From NCBI GenBank assembly GCA_946479705.1, contig CAMLHI010000135.1:1-6033 (forward strand): a stretch of DNA of 6,033 nt, given 5' to 3'. Both the position numbers and the translations under genes were made by a program. Below are positions 1 through 6,033 of the stretch, piece by piece (the stretch's first letter is position 1; the number at the start of each line of letters is the position of its first letter). The stretch comes from an uncultured Oxalobacteraceae bacterium (GTDB lineage: Bacteria; Pseudomonadota; Gammaproteobacteria; Burkholderiales; Burkholderiaceae). The notes under the pieces were generated by a model. The model did no database searches, had not been told where the DNA came from, and worked only from the letters and a program-made list of their open reading frames with translations.

Positions 1-27
1 GCGGATCGAATGAACATACGATACCAC

Positions 28-31
28 GGAG
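28..31 (+). promoter_or_regulatory. Ribosome binding site that decides the kbl start
   Basis: A GGAG motif lies 5 nt before the ATG at 37. An in-frame upstream ATG at 10 has no comparable motif in the few bases visible before it. The protein started at 37 also matches the length and N terminus of known Kbl proteins, so 37 is preferred. Confidence 0.6.
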
Positions 32-36
32 CGGAC

Positions 37-1239
37 ATGAGCGATCAGGCCAGGCAAGCGTTTTACGGCGGGTTAAGCGCGAATCTCGACAAGCTGCGCG
101 AGCAGGGTCTGTACAAGCCCGAGCGCGTGCTGGCCTCGCGCCAGGGCGCGGTGGTCACGGCCGACGATGGCCGCACCCTCATCAATATGTGCGCCAACAA
201 CTATCTCGGCCTGTCGGGCGACCTGCAAACCCAGCAGGCATCCATCGCCGCCACCGAAAAATACGGCTACGGCCTGTCCTCGGTGCGCTTCATCTGCGGC
301 ACCCAGACCGTGCACAAGGAACTCGAAGCGGCGCTGGCGGCCTTCCTCGGCATGGAAGACTGCATCCTGTACGCCGCCGCTTTCGATGCCAACGGCGGCC
401 TGTTCGAGCCGCTGTTCGACGAGCAGGACGCGATCATCTCGGATGCCCTCAACCACGCCTCGATCATCGACGGCATCCGCCTGTGCAAGGCCGCCCGCTT
501 TCGCTACCGGCATAACGACATGGCCGACCTTGAAGCCCAGCTGCAGGCCGCAGCCGGTGCGCGCCACAAGGTCATTGCCACCGACGGCGTGTTCTCGATG
601 GACGGCACCATCGCCCAGCTGGACCAGATCTGCGAGCTGGCCGGGCGTTACGGCGCGCTCGTCATGATCGACGAATGCCACGCCTCCGGCTTCATGGGCA
701 AGACCGGGCGCGGTACCCACGAGCACCACCACGTCATGGACCGGGTCGACATCATCACCGGCACGCTCGGCAAGGCGCTCGGCGGCGCCATGGGCGGCTT
801 CACGGCCGGGCGCAAGGAAGTCATCGACACCCTGCGCCAGAAATCGCGGCCCTATCTTTTCTCCAATTCGCTGGCGCCATCGATTGCCGGCGCCTCGCTG
901 GCCGTGCTCGAACGTCTGTCGCAATCGACCGAACTGCGCGACCGCCTGCACGAGAACGCGGCCTACTTCCGCGATCAGGTGCAGCGGCTTGGCTTCACCA
1001 TCAAGCCCGGCACCCACCCGGTGGTCCCGGTGATGCTGTTCGAAGCGCCGCTGGCGCAGCGCTTCGCCGCGCGCATGTTCGAGCTCGGCGTGCTGCTGTC
1101 CGGCTTTTTTTATCCCGTGGTGCCGATGGGGCAGGCGCGCGTGCGCGTGCAGCTGTCGGCGGCGCACACCCGCGCGCAGCTCGATACCGTGCTGCGCGCC
1201 TTCGAGCAGGCCGGTCACGAGCTGGGCATCCTGCACTGA
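37..1239 (+). CDS. kbl: Glycine C-acetyltransferase (2-amino-3-ketobutyrate CoA ligase)
   Basis: This is a cytoplasmic PLP enzyme that splits 2-amino-3-ketobutyrate with CoA into glycine and acetyl-CoA, the second step of threonine breakdown. From the start at 37 it is 400 aa, against 398 for E. coli Kbl, and it is collinear with that protein from end to end as I recall it. Visible landmarks are CANNYLGL near residue 50, SVRFICGTQ near 85, the NHASIIDG block with His140 that should stack on [12 protein letters not shown] with Asp212 and His215, [10 protein letters not shown] with the Schiff-base Lys246, and [13 protein letters not shown] near the C terminus. An alternative ATG at 10 would add nine residues not seen in the family. 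The gene leads an operon with the threonine dehydrogenase (33 nt gap) and sdaA. Its own promoter lies outside the window. GC is high and host-like, with no frameshift. The related enzyme 8-amino-7-oxononanoate synthase is unlikely given this close match. Confidence 0.97.
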   Translation: MSDQARQAFYGGLSANLDKLREQGLYKPERVLASRQGAVVTADDGRTLINMCANNYLGLSGDLQTQQASIAATEKYGYGLSSVRFICGTQTVHKELEAALAAFLGMEDCILYAAAFDANGGLFEPLFDEQDAIISDALNHASIIDGIRLCKAARFRYRHNDMADLEAQLQAAAGARHKVIATDGVFSMDGTIAQLDQICELAGRYGALVMIDECHASGFMGKTGRGTHEHHHVMDRVDIITGTLGKALGGAMGGFTAGRKEVIDTLRQKSRPYLFSNSLAPSIAGASLAVLERLSQSTELRDRLHENAAYFRDQVQRLGFTIKPGTHPVVPVMLFEAPLAQRFAARMFELGVLLSGFFYPVVPMGQARVRVQLSAAHTRAQLDTVLRAFEQAGHELGILH

Positions 1240-1272
1240 AACACGTTTCACAAGAACAGATGGGAACCCCAC

Positions 1273-2220
1273 ATGGAACGCATTCTCGTCATCGGCGCCA
1301 ACGGCCAGATCGGCAGCGAACTGGTGGAGGCGCTGGCGCGCCGCCATGAGGTCATCGCCGCCGACATCGGCGCCGACAATCTCCACGGCGCTCCGCGCTA
1401 CCTGCAGCTCGACGTGCTCGACCGCGACCGCATCGCCCGGCTGGTGTCCGACGAAGGCATCACCCAGATCTATCAGCTGGCCGCACTGCTCTCGGCCACC
1501 GGCGAAAAGCTGCCCCTGAAGGCCTGGCACCTGAACATGGAAGGTCTGCTCAACATTCTCGAAATAGCGCGCGAACGCCAGGAAGCGGGCAAGCCCCTGC
1601 GCATTTTTTGGCCCTCGTCGATCGCAGCCTTCGGCCCGCACACGCAGGCCGACGCGACGCCCCAGCACGCGGTCATGGACCCCACCTCGATTTATGGCAT
1701 CAGCAAGCTGGCCGGCGAACGCCTGTGCGCGTACTACTGCCAGCGCTACGGCGTGGACGTGCGCAGCATCCGCTATCCCGGCATCATCAGCTACAAGTCT
1801 CCCCCGGGCGGCGGCACCACCGACTACGCCATCGCCATCTTCCACGCGGCCCTGCGCGGCGAGGCCTACGAATGCTTCCTCGGCCCGGATACCACGCTGC
1901 CGATGATCTACATGCCCGACGCCATCCGCGCCACCATCGAACTGATGGATGCGCCGGCGGCGCGCATCACTGTCCGCTCCGCCTACAACGTGGCCGGCAT
2001 GTCCTTCAGCCCGGCCGAGCTGGCCCGGGCCATCGGTGCGCGCGTGCCCGGCTTCGCCATCCGCTACCAGCCCGACGGGCGCCAGGACATCGCCGCCAGC
2101 TGGCCGCACAGCATCGACGACAGCCAGGCCAGGACGGACTGGGGCTGGCAGCCGCGCATCCTGCTGCCCGAACTCGTGGCGGATATGCTCGAACACGTCC
2201 GCGTCACCCAGCCCGCCTAA
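1273..2220 (+). CDS. L-threonine 3-dehydrogenase, short-chain dehydrogenase type
   Basis: This NAD-dependent enzyme of the extended short-chain dehydrogenase (epimerase) superfamily probably oxidises L-threonine to 2-amino-3-ketobutyrate, the substrate of Kbl encoded just upstream. The 315-aa protein begins with a Rossmann motif, Gly8-Ala-Asn-Gly11-Gln-Ile-Gly14, with an acidic Asp near residue 31 that suits NAD rather than NADP. The catalytic set is Ser115/Ser116 in WPSSIAAFG and Tyr141-Gly-Ile-Ser-Lys145. A SPPGGGTTDYA stretch near residue 178 is typical of the epimerase-like threonine dehydrogenases known from Cupriavidus and Flavobacterium. It is not the zinc-dependent Tdh that accompanies kbl in E. 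coli. The start is preceded by only a weak GGGA motif (1262-1265), and the sdaA start follows 10 nt after the stop. By sequence alone it could be another sugar-nucleotide-type dehydrogenase; the kbl neighbour makes the threonine role much more likely. Confidence 0.9.
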   Translation: MERILVIGANGQIGSELVEALARRHEVIAADIGADNLHGAPRYLQLDVLDRDRIARLVSDEGITQIYQLAALLSATGEKLPLKAWHLNMEGLLNILEIARERQEAGKPLRIFWPSSIAAFGPHTQADATPQHAVMDPTSIYGISKLAGERLCAYYCQRYGVDVRSIRYPGIISYKSPPGGGTTDYAIAIFHAALRGEAYECFLGPDTTLPMIYMPDAIRATIELMDAPAARITVRSAYNVAGMSFSPAELARAIGARVPGFAIRYQPDGRQDIAASWPHSIDDSQARTDWGWQPRILLPELVADMLEHVRVTQPA

Positions 2221-2226
2221 GGGAGG
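2221..2226 (+). promoter_or_regulatory. Strong ribosome binding site for sdaA
   Basis: GGGAGG sits directly after the stop codon of the threonine dehydrogenase gene. It is 4 nt before the ATG at 2231 and 10 nt before a second in-frame ATG at 2237. Either could be used, and the choice changes the protein by only two residues. Confidence 0.6.
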
Positions 2227-2230
2227 CATC

Positions 2231-3598
2231 ATGGACATGAGCGTCTTCGATCTGTTCAAGATCGGCATCGGGCCATCGAGCTCTCACACGGTGGGGCCGA
2301 TGGTGGCGGCGCGCCGCTTCCTGCTCGAGTGCGGACCGCTCGACGAGGCGGTGGGTATCGAGGTGGATCTGTATGGATCGCTCGCGCTGACCGGCGTGGG
2401 GCACGGTACCGACAAGGCCATCGTGCTCGGCCTGATGGGCGAAACCCCGCAAGGCGTGGACCCGGCCAAGGCCGACGACACCTTCGCGGAAGCCCGGCTG
2501 GACGACGCCATCAAGCTGCTCGGCGAAAAACAGGTGCCCTGCACGCTGCGCTTCCACAAGACCGAATCGCTGCCAGAACACCCCAACGGCATGCGCTTCG
2601 CGCTCGTCCAGCAGGACGGCAGCCGCATCGAGAAGGTGTTTTACTCGGTCGGCGGCGGCTTTGTGCGCGCCGAAGGCGAGGCCGATGCGAGCGCAAAGGA
2701 CGCGGCCAAGGCGCCGCCATACCCCTTCGGCACCATGGCCGAATTGCTGGCGCATGGTGAGGCCAGCCGCCTGTCGATCCCGCGCATGCTGCGCGCGAAC
2801 GAATGCAGCCGCATCAGCGAACAGGAACTCGACGAAGGACTCGACCGTATCTGGAAGGTCATGAGCGACTGCATCGCGCGCGGCCTCGTCACCGAAGGCC
2901 AGCTGCCCGGTGGCCTGAACGTCAAGCGCCGCGCCGCGCACCTGTGGGCGCAGGCGAGTGGCGCGGACCGCGCCAACGACCTGCCGCACGACGCCGTGCA
3001 CCAGGTGAGCCTGTACGCGATGGCGGTCAACGAGGAAAACGCCGCCGGCGGACGCGTGGTCACGGCGCCGACCAACGGCGCGGCCGGCATCATTCCGGCG
3101 GTGCTGCGCTACTACGCCGAAGATTGCAAGCCGACCGCGCCGCTGCACGGCGTGCGCGACTTCCTGCTCACGGCGGCCGCCATCGGCATGCTGTGCAAGC
3201 AGAACGCCTCGATCTCGGGCGCGGAAATCGGCTGCCAGGGCGAAGTCGGCGTGGCTTGCGCGATGGCGGCGGCTGGGCTGGTAGCGGCGCTGGGCGGCAG
3301 CAACGCGCAGATCGAAAACGCCGCCGAAATCGGCATCGAACACCACTTGGGCATGACCTGCGACCCGATCGGCGGGCTGGTGCAGATTCCCTGCATCGAG
3401 CGCAACGGCATGGGCGCAATCAAGGCCATCACCGCCGCATCGCTGGCATTGAAGGGCGATGGTACCCACTTCGTCAGTCTCGACAACGTCATCGACACCA
3501 TGCGCCAGACCGGCGCGGACATGCAGGCCAAGTACAAGGAAACCTCGCTGGGCGGGCTGGCGGTGCACGTGGTGACGGTGAACCACCCGGCCTGCTGA
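2231..3598 (+). CDS. sdaA: L-serine ammonia-lyase, iron-sulfur dependent, single chain
   Basis: This cytoplasmic enzyme uses a [4Fe-4S] cluster to deaminate L-serine to pyruvate and ammonia. The 455-aa length matches E. coli SdaA (454). The N-terminal regulatory-type domain starts with [18 protein letters not shown], where residues 16-20 form the SSSHT motif. The catalytic domain carries three cysteines in the expected contexts: Cys335 (GCQGEVG), Cys377 (MTCDPIGG) and Cys388 (IPCIERN). Their spacings of 42 and 11 residues equal those of the three cluster ligands in the Legionella enzyme. The last residue is Cys455; in the Legionella enzyme a C-terminal cysteine folds back as the fourth iron ligand. 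The gene is the third in the operon. Its last 13 codons and stop lie in a repeat also found at 5767-5813, so the 3' end may have been supplied or rebuilt by an insertion. The reading frame is intact. Confidence 0.97.
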   Translation: MDMSVFDLFKIGIGPSSSHTVGPMVAARRFLLECGPLDEAVGIEVDLYGSLALTGVGHGTDKAIVLGLMGETPQGVDPAKADDTFAEARLDDAIKLLGEKQVPCTLRFHKTESLPEHPNGMRFALVQQDGSRIEKVFYSVGGGFVRAEGEADASAKDAAKAPPYPFGTMAELLAHGEASRLSIPRMLRANECSRISEQELDEGLDRIWKVMSDCIARGLVTEGQLPGGLNVKRRAAHLWAQASGADRANDLPHDAVHQVSLYAMAVNEENAAGGRVVTAPTNGAAGIIPAVLRYYAEDCKPTAPLHGVRDFLLTAAAIGMLCKQNASISGAEIGCQGEVGVACAMAAAGLVAALGGSNAQIENAAEIGIEHHLGMTCDPIGGLVQIPCIERNGMGAIKAITAASLALKGDGTHFVSLDNVIDTMRQTGADMQAKYKETSLGGLAVHVVTVNHPAC

Positions 3599-3601
3599 TA
3601 C
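3555..3601 (+). repeat. Left copy of 47-bp direct repeat, 3' end of sdaA
   Basis: This stretch covers the last 13 sdaA codons, the TGA stop and three bases beyond. It recurs in the same orientation at 5767-5813 with 45 of 47 positions identical. The differences are T at 3558 versus C at 5770 and G at 3571 versus C at 5783. Identity stops sharply on both sides. It marks the left boundary of the accessory block. Confidence 0.93.
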
Positions 3602-3641
3602 GGTCGGCCCAACAACGACCTGCCGGGTGGCACGTGCCCGG
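3602..3641 (+). terminator. Two weak hairpins after the sdaA stop
   Basis: GGTCG (3602-3606) pairs with CGACC (3616-3620), and CCGGG (3623-3627) pairs with CCCGG (3637-3641). Both have 9-nt loops and no T-run follows, so this is at best a weak or Rho-assisted end for the operon. Because it begins at the exact edge of the repeat, it could equally be part of an attachment site. The rest of the gap up to 3764 shows no convincing intact gene. Confidence 0.25.
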
Positions 3642-3764
3642 AACGCACTGTCGAATTTGCCCGCTTCTCCCAATTCCTTGACCCAGGCCGGCAGCCAGCC
3701 GCGTCCAGTTCACATGCGCGGTGCAACCCTTGCCCGCCGCGCTGCACGGGGGCGGCGCTATCGG

Positions 3765-4952
3765 CTACCTGACCATGGCGTGATGCACATCATGATGCAT
3801 GCCGTGATCCGGGCGGCCGATCATGACCACCTCGCCCGGCAATGCAGTACCGTCGAACCAGGTGGGCGGGGCGATGGCGACCAGGTGCTCCGGCGACGCG
3901 AACGCTACATCGGTGGCGGCCGACGCCGTAGTCAAGGTTGCGCCGTTTGGAATCGACCGATCAAGAACGGCGAATAACGGAATGTCACCGTCCCCGTGTG
4001 CGTCGACAGCGATATGGTACTTGGCGGCGATCCCAGTCTCGACCAGGGCGTTGGTTCCTTCGTCGATCGGCTTCAGTGGGTCGTTGGTGCCGCCGCCGTA
4101 GATTGGTTCCCCGGTTTCGGCATAGCCGATAGGTTCCAATCCCAGAAGTTCAGGTGGCGAACTGCCGGAGCCATCGCCTGGTGCCGGCGCGGGTTCGGGC
4201 GGCGGAGGAGGCTGTTCAACAGTACCACTGACGGGGGCAGCATTGTCCGCCATAGTGCCCAAGTCAACGATCGGGGTCTGCATTGTGGAGCCGGGATCGG
4301 GCGCGGCAGTTGCGGCTGCATCATCGCAATGCCCGCTTCCAAATTCCCACACGTTCTTGTAGGCGTCGACAGTGCCGAAGTCCGGCGCCGTTTTGGTGCC
4401 AGATGCATATTCGGGGCCGCTTTCACCGGTTCCGTTTTGACCGACCTGCGACCATACTTGTGATCCATTTGGCCCCGCACTGGTATGCGTCGTAACATTT
4501 TGCACGTTTGCATTGTCGCCCTTGTAGTTGAGGCGCTGGATCTCCCCCAGCTCCTTTGCGATGGCGTCCGTATACATGACGGCCTCGGCCTCGCTTTCAT
4601 TCACATACTGTGCATTGAAAATATCTTTCTGCTCCATCTGTCTAGGGTCGATAGCATGCGCAATCTCGTGTGCAAGCGAAAGTGCCGACGACTGAGCGCC
4701 GATAAAGTTCCCGTTACTGTCTTGAACGGCGACACCTTTGCTCGGATCCCATATGATGGTATTCGAAGGGGCGCTGTAGCCGTTTTCGTAATTGACTGGA
4801 TTGGAAAACTGGATGTGGACGCCTTTACCCGCCGCTTGCGCCAAAATTGTCCGGCCTATCTCGCTTTGCTGCAAATAATATAAAGCAGCCTCCAGTTTAG
4901 CAATATTCGCATCGGTTGGATTATCAATTCTAAGATTTTCTGAGCACGTCAT
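3765..4952 (-). CDS. Putative zinc metalloprotease effector, M91 (NleD-like) domain
   Basis: This 395-aa protein resembles the M91 effector peptidases, the family of the enteropathogenic E. coli effector NleD. The N-terminal domain (about residues 10-140) includes TIIWDPSKGV near 65-74, then ALSLAHEIAHAID with His95-Glu96 and His99 of the HExxH zinc motif. It is followed by NESEAEA (119-124), whose glutamates are candidates for the third zinc ligand. A proline-rich hinge (248-258, then Gly/Ser-rich) leads to a C-terminal region of about 125 residues that I do not recognise, ending in a His-rich tail (383-391). No signal peptide or membrane segment is seen, so any export would need a dedicated system. 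The start at 4952 has AGGA 8 nt upstream. The gene lies 59 nt downstream of an exported protein on the same strand and converges on sdaA. The protease fold is well supported; the target, delivery route and toxin role are inference. Confidence 0.8.
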   Translation of the reverse strand: MTCSENLRIDNPTDANIAKLEAALYYLQQSEIGRTILAQAAGKGVHIQFSNPVNYENGYSAPSNTIIWDPSKGVAVQDSNGNFIGAQSSALSLAHEIAHAIDPRQMEQKDIFNAQYVNESEAEAVMYTDAIAKELGEIQRLNYKGDNANVQNVTTHTSAGPNGSQVWSQVGQNGTGESGPEYASGTKTAPDFGTVDAYKNVWEFGSGHCDDAAATAAPDPGSTMQTPIVDLGTMADNAAPVSGTVEQPPPPPEPAPAPGDGSGSSPPELLGLEPIGYAETGEPIYGGGTNDPLKPIDEGTNALVETGIAAKYHIAVDAHGDGDIPLFAVLDRSIPNGATLTTASAATDVAFASPEHLVAIAPPTWFDGTALPGEVVMIGRPDHGMHHDVHHAMVR

Positions 4953-5011
4953 GTTAGTAGTCCTGGTTTAGTTCGTGTAATCACGATAAGGATTCGCCGA
5001 GTGAAAGCGGG

Positions 5012-5638
5012 TTAATTTTTCGCGCAACCAGAATACGTACCGGACGGGGTTTGTTTTTTCGCAAACGCGCTCAGCTTCGCTGCCAGCTGTGGACCTGTTA
5101 TGACTGCACTTCCTCTGTTCCACACGCCGCGCATAGAGTCTTCGCCCGGAAGTGGATCAGCAAGAATCAGCATGGTCATCAAGCGCTTTTTGTTCATGTA
5201 GATAAACACTGCGGTGCGCGCGTCGACCACCGGATCGGCGGCTTCAGGGCCGATTGTGTGAATTCGATCCTGCTTGAGAATCTCGATAAGTTCATCGGTG
5301 CCTTCCGGGCCGATTTCGTATTTGCAGCCGAGGCTGGGAAGGTCCGTTTCCTCAATTTTCGGATTGGATGTAATCGCGCCACGGTAGGGGGAAATATAAA
5401 GAACGGCCCGATCCACGTGTCCTCGGAGTACGCCGATTAGAAAGCTAACGCCGTCGTCTTGGTGGTTTACTTCATTTGCATTGGCGGGATTTGCGATACC
5501 GCCCAACATCAAGCCAATGAGCAAAACGCAACCGCTTCGCCTTAATGCCAGGCGCCAGTGAGGTAATGTGACGATAATCAGGCGTGCCAATTCCATGCGG
5601 ATGCATCGCCTCCGCCTATGTTTTAATTGCGGCTCCAT
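5012..5638 (-). CDS. Exported protein of unknown function, upstream partner of the M91 protein
   Basis: I do not recognise this 208-aa protein. It has a long, arginine-rich N-terminal region (residues 1-35), a hydrophobic core at 36-49 and an ANA site around residue 54, which together look like a Sec signal peptide releasing a mature protein of about 154 residues into the periplasm. An alternative start at Met15 would give a shorter n-region, but the ATG at 5638 has a good GAGGAG ribosome site (5646-5651, 7 nt spacing). The mature part appears soluble. It has two cysteines, Cys105 and Cys205, that could form a disulfide, and mixed alpha/beta character. It is the first gene of a probable two-gene unit with the M91 protein, 59 nt apart. 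A role as antidote, chaperone or companion secreted factor is possible from position only. GC is below that of the flanking operon, which fits transfer. Confidence 0.75.
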   Translation of the reverse strand: MEPQLKHRRRRCIRMELARLIIVTLPHWRLALRRSGCVLLIGLMLGGIANPANANEVNHQDDGVSFLIGVLRGHVDRAVLYISPYRGAITSNPKIEETDLPSLGCKYEIGPEGTDELIEILKQDRIHTIGPEAADPVVDARTAVFIYMNKKRLMTMLILADPLPGEDSMRGVWNRGSAVITGPQLAAKLSAFAKKQTPSGTYSGCAKN

Positions 5639-5740
5639 TCTCGTGCTCCTCGTTGAATGTGGCTTTAATAGCCACTGATGAGCATCGATATTAATTTTTG
5701 ATTAATGCGTGACTTTGATTTAAACCAATCGTAAATGGGA
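5639..5740 (-). promoter_or_regulatory. AT-rich leader and probable promoter of the two accessory genes
   Basis: Sequence upstream of the 208-aa gene is strikingly AT-rich: 18 of 60 bases at 5681-5740 are G or C. It holds a perfect 6-bp inverted repeat with a 5-nt loop (5659-5664 with 5670-5675). It also holds two copies of the palindrome ATTAAT (5690-5695 and 5701-5706) set 11 bp apart, about one helical turn, as an operator might be. A TTGGTT element followed 17 nt later by TTAATC is a poor match to a sigma-70 promoter, so no exact start site is called. AT-rich DNA of this kind is a typical target for H-NS-like silencing. Confidence 0.4.
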
Positions 5741-5766
5741 CGGGGTGTTGGGATCGCGGCAGTTTT

Positions 5767-5813
5767 GGCCGGCGGTGCACGTCGTGACGGTGAACCACCC
5801 GGCCTGCTGATAC
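5767..5813 (+). pseudogene. Orphan sdaA 3' end, right copy of the 47-bp direct repeat
   Basis: This copy encodes [12 protein letters not shown] and a TGA stop in frame (5772-5810), identical in protein to the end of SdaA. Upstream of it there is no further sdaA sequence. It differs from the left copy at two bases, one silent (GTG to GTC) and one changing the preceding Leu codon to Pro. With no start or body it cannot encode a functional enzyme; it is either the displaced original gene end or an attachment-site copy. It marks the right edge of the insertion. Confidence 0.9.
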
Positions 5814-5861
5814 ACTTCGCGGCAAGAACGCATTAACGATCAACCAGCCGTACCGCCAGAC

Positions 5862-5882
5862 CTGCCGCGCCCCGCGCGGCGG
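5862..5882 (+). terminator. GC-rich hairpin between the sdaA tail copy and the Tat-protein gene
   Basis: GCCGCGC (5864-5870) pairs perfectly with GCGCGGC (5874-5880) around a CCC loop, and two more pairs including a G-T wobble extend it. No T-run follows. It may be the original end of the kbl-sdaA operon before the insertion, or a structure in the leader of the next gene. Confidence 0.3.
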
Positions 5883-5918
5883 CGCCTGGCATACGGGCCC
5901 AGTACCTGAGGGGGCAGT

Positions 5919-6033
5919 ATGAAACGCCGTAATGTATTGAAGGGCGCCGCAGTGGCGGCGGCATGCGCCGCCTTGCCGGTGCATGCCCAGCACCACGCCC
6001 ATGCCGGGTCGTCCGGCAGCCTTGGCACCGGCG
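5919..6033 (+). CDS. Twin-arginine exported protein, N-terminal fragment (possible multicopper oxidase)
   Basis: Only the first 38 codons are in the window. The protein begins MKRRNVLKG, a near-consensus twin-arginine motif (Arg3-Arg4, then Asn-Val-Leu-Lys). An alanine-rich hydrophobic core (residues 10-20) and a VHA-Q cleavage site near residue 22 follow. The mature part starts QHHAHAG and is rich in His. Tat export of a folded, probably cofactor-bearing protein to the periplasm is therefore likely. A His-rich start after a Tat signal is common in copper oxidases of these bacteria, but no copper-binding motif is visible, so that identity is a guess. A strong GAGGGGG ribosome site (5908-5914) precedes the ATG. 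GC returns to host level, and the gene is outside the insertion. Confidence 0.75.
   Translation, partial: MKRRNVLKGAAVAAACAALPVHAQHHAHAGSSGSLGTG

Larger units (their letters stand above)
3602..5766. mobile_element. Probable small genomic insertion at the 3' end of sdaA
   Basis: A block of about 2.2 kb lies exactly between two direct copies of the sdaA 3' end. It holds two minus-strand genes of accessory type, an exported protein and a metalloprotease-like effector, while the flanking genes run on the plus strand. Composition is uneven: a 60-base sample at 4861-4920 is 42% GC and 5681-5740 is 30%, against 65% in an sdaA sample (3181-3240). No integrase, transposase or tRNA is visible. The block could therefore be a decayed or non-autonomous island, cargo moved by an integrase encoded elsewhere, or the product of homologous recombination with DNA from a related strain. 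The insertion is inferred; the repeat and composition are seen directly. Confidence 0.6.

Noticed and set aside
73..2268. Very long minus-strand open frame (731 codons) opposite kbl and the dehydrogenase gene
   Set aside because: It lies antisense to two clearly conserved enzymes. Long antisense frames are expected in high-GC genes, and the translation shows no recognisable domain and biased Arg/Ala/Gly/His content.
1949..3598. A longer sdaA start inside the upstream dehydrogenase gene (549 residues)
   Set aside because: The extra residues are out-of-frame dehydrogenase sequence of low complexity. The ATG at 2231 has a strong ribosome site and gives the family length.
3559..3601. The repeat as an insertion-sequence target duplication or terminal inverted repeat
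   Set aside because: Both copies are in direct, not inverted, orientation. 47 bp is far longer than usual target duplications, and no transposase or terminal inverted repeats were found inside.
2204..3673. Long minus-strand open frame (489 codons) opposite sdaA
   Set aside because: It is a shadow of the conserved sdaA reading frame with no domain of its own. Only its first part, outside sdaA, was considered separately as a possible H-NS-like remnant.
4973..4986. Small inverted repeat (5-bp stem, 4-nt loop) between the two accessory genes
   Set aside because: The stem is too short, with no T-run, to call a terminator or operator with any confidence.
3602..5766. CRISPR array, tRNA or rRNA gene within the accessory block
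   Set aside because: I saw no regularly spaced repeats, cloverleaf-like arms with a TTCGA loop, or ribosomal RNA sequence.
5691..6002. Minus-strand open frame of 103 codons across the right repeat
   Set aside because: It reads antisense through the sdaA tail copy and the Tat signal sequence. Its resemblance to a frame opposite sdaA is only the repeat read backwards.

Overview
The window reads as a GC-rich Gram-negative chromosome, most likely a betaproteobacterium of the order Burkholderiales (perhaps Oxalobacteraceae). This is inferred from protein style, about 65% GC in the housekeeping genes and the gene arrangement; no rRNA or other marker is present to prove it.

Positions 37-3598 hold a compact plus-strand operon for threonine, glycine and serine breakdown. 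It contains kbl (glycine C-acetyltransferase), a short-chain-dehydrogenase-type L-threonine 3-dehydrogenase, and sdaA (iron-sulfur L-serine ammonia-lyase). The dehydrogenase oxidises threonine to 2-amino-3-ketobutyrate, Kbl splits this with CoA into glycine and acetyl-CoA, and SdaA deaminates serine (reachable from glycine through serine hydroxymethyltransferase) to pyruvate. The gaps of 33 and 10 nt suggest co-transcription.

Positions 3602-5766 form an accessory block of lower and uneven GC. It is bounded by a 47-bp direct repeat (3555-3601 and 5767-5813, 45 of 47 identical) that is the last 13 codons and stop of sdaA. The natural reading is that about 2.2 kb was inserted at the 3' end of sdaA. 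The gene tail was kept or re-supplied on the left, and an orphan copy of the tail was left on the right. That tail encodes the C-terminal cysteine expected to be an iron ligand in this enzyme family, so the site is one an element could use only if it restores the gene. The block carries two minus-strand genes: a 208-aa exported protein with a signal peptide, followed 59 nt downstream by a 395-aa protein with an N-terminal HExxH zinc-metalloprotease domain resembling the M91 (NleD-like) effector family. No integrase, transposase or secretion gene is present in the window.

Positions 5814-6033 return to host-like sequence. A GC-rich hairpin is followed by the start of a plus-strand gene whose product has a twin-arginine signal peptide and a His-rich mature N terminus. 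It runs off the window end. Before the insertion it probably lay 108 bp downstream of the sdaA stop codon.
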